The notes below the pieces were generated by a model that saw nothing but the letters and a program-made list of their open reading frames with translations, was not told where the DNA came from and made no database searches. Source: Astrocystis sublimbata (taxonomy: Eukaryota; Ascomycota; Sordariomycetes; Xylariales; Xylariaceae). From it: a stretch of DNA of 64,000 nt. Location of the stretch: NCBI GenBank assembly GCA_022453515.1, contig JAJNNY010000014.1, positions 715,561 through 779,560 of the forward strand, written 5' to 3'. Positions 62,916-64,000 of this stretch are shown here, piece by piece; position 1 is the stretch's first letter; the number at the start of each line of letters is the position of its first letter. The position numbers were made by a program, and so were the translations under genes.

Positions 62916-64000
62916 GATAATTCTCTATTACTAAAGGAGAACTCCAGACTACTTATATATTACCCTTTCTATATACTATCTATAAACCTAAGGACTTCTA
63001 TAAATATAAAGTACTTTAGTAAATCTATATATTAACTAAAACTATAATAACTATTACTAGTAACAAATCATTTTTATTTTTATTAATAAATATAACATCT
63101 GTTGCTAGTAATACTTTTTACCCAAGTATTAGTAATATCCCTAAGCCGATAGTAGAAATACTAGCCACTAGACCCTAAGAATTAAGCCCTAACGCTAGCT
63201 TAAAAGAGTTTAGTTCTAAAAAATCAGAATCGGAGTTAAAAAAATCTAATAAATCAAAAAACAAAAAAAAAAGCCTTATACTTATACTTATTATTATTAG
63301 TACCTAATAAACAAACGATATACCTCTAAATTTTCTATTTTTACTTTTATTACTATTAGGACCTATTGCGGGTTCTATTATTTTATTATAAGCCTAGTTA
63401 CTTATAGGATTAATACTTTTACTAACTATTATTTTACTAATTAAGATACTAGCGGAGCCTATTATATTAATAGAACTTATATTACGCGACCCCGAGGCAC
63501 TATTTAACGCGCCTCTAACCAACATATTATTTCCCGTCGAGCACGTTCTCGTGCTTATCGACTATATCGGTAGGCCTAAGCCTACCCAGTACTAACGCTA
63601 ACGATCCCTATATAGGCGTTTCCCGATCAAAAGCATATCTACTTCTAATATGCCACAAGTACCTAGTAGGGAAGCCACCCCGGCAGGCCCTACTATTAAT
63701 CCTACACCCAACGGATCCTTAACGTTCCACTATACCCCGCTATTTACTACTATCCTATAAAGCCAGACGGTAGATAAAGAAATATCTAACATTACCCTAT
63801 CTTACTTTAACCTATAAATAATTACCTTATATAATTAAATATAGTAGGGTATTAAGCTCAGTTATACATTTATTAAAAGTATAGCTAACTTAGATAACGA
63901 TAGGAAGTAGGAACTCCAGGACTATTATAAAAAAATCTAAGATATTTATAATATTTTTTATAATATATATAAATAAGGTCTTTAGTTAAATAAAAAGCAA
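62585..64000 (+). mobile_element. LTR retrotransposon, left part, RIP-decayed, cut by window end
   Basis: The LTR occupies 62585-62915 (331 bp) and matches the solo LTR at 428-758. Internal DNA follows to the window end and is extremely AT-rich. From ATG 63651 one frame (MPQVPSREATPAGPTINPTP, then NGSLTFHYTPLFTTIL) continues to the end with only TAA/TAG interruptions, at positions that would read as Gln. The segment after GIKLSYTFIKSIANLDNDRK is helical, as in a Gag protein. I therefore read it as a decayed gag region. The protease, reverse transcriptase and right LTR would lie outside the window, so the superfamily cannot be decided. The likely 5-bp left target site is CTCAG. Confidence 0.82.

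Noticed and set aside
1..64000. CRISPR arrays, bacterial operons, ribosome binding sites and riboswitches.
   Set aside because: The window is fungal nuclear DNA; regularly spaced repeats are limited to minisatellites and TE repeats.

Overview
The window is nuclear DNA of a filamentous ascomycete (Pezizomycotina). The evidence is short 49-170 bp introns with GT..AG ends and CTAAC-type branch sites, fungus-specific families (2EXR, NACHT-WD40 NLR, a DUF7770-like family), and transposons decayed by C-to-T/G-to-A transitions typical of repeat-induced point mutation (RIP). The class cannot be fixed from the sequence alone. There is no tRNA, rRNA or CRISPR array that I can support.

Layout. 0-5 kb: three 2EXR-family genes. 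The first is broken by a solo LTR with a 5-bp target duplication and by a one-base frameshift. 5.7-21.3 kb: a conserved housekeeping block with ORC6, a secretory EF-hand protein, the wybutosine enzyme TYW2/TRM12, a 4.2-kb gene-poor gap, the six-exon ribosomal protein gene RPS18, KGD4 (YMR31) and the DNA-end repair enzyme PNKP. 22.9-24.3 kb: a GC-rich tract with a tiny three-exon gene candidate and a duplicated copy of its first exon. 25.3-36.5 kb: an accessory island holding a GMC oxidoreductase, a large NACHT-WD40 NLR, a small DUF7770-like protein, an APH-fold kinase-like protein and a frameshifted second DUF7770-like copy. 36.5-43 kb: mostly non-coding, with a secreted cysteine-rich protein and a sulfotransferase-like gene. 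43-48.6 kb: transposons, namely a solo LTR with target duplication, a 5'-truncated Tad-like LINE (3,849 bp, 14-bp target duplication, RIP-decayed) and a related LTR fragment. 49.7-52.8 kb: RAD14/XPA and PHO88/SND3. 54-57.2 kb: two lineage-type hypothetical genes, one with a long Gly-Ser repeat. 58.6-60 kb: traces of a decayed or multi-intron gene. 62.6 kb to the end: the left LTR and RIP-decayed internal part of the same LTR family that hit the first 2EXR gene.

How it fits together. The housekeeping genes do not form a pathway, but PNKP, RAD14 and ORC6 all act on DNA repair or replication. The part most likely to hold unstudied biology is the NLR island. NLRs act in fungal non-self recognition, and here one sits next to two copies of the same small family plus a kinase-like gene. 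Whether they work together is a hypothesis. The window also records a transposon history: recent LTR insertion, target-primed LINE insertion, and RIP that removed the LINE's catalytic aspartates without a single frameshift.
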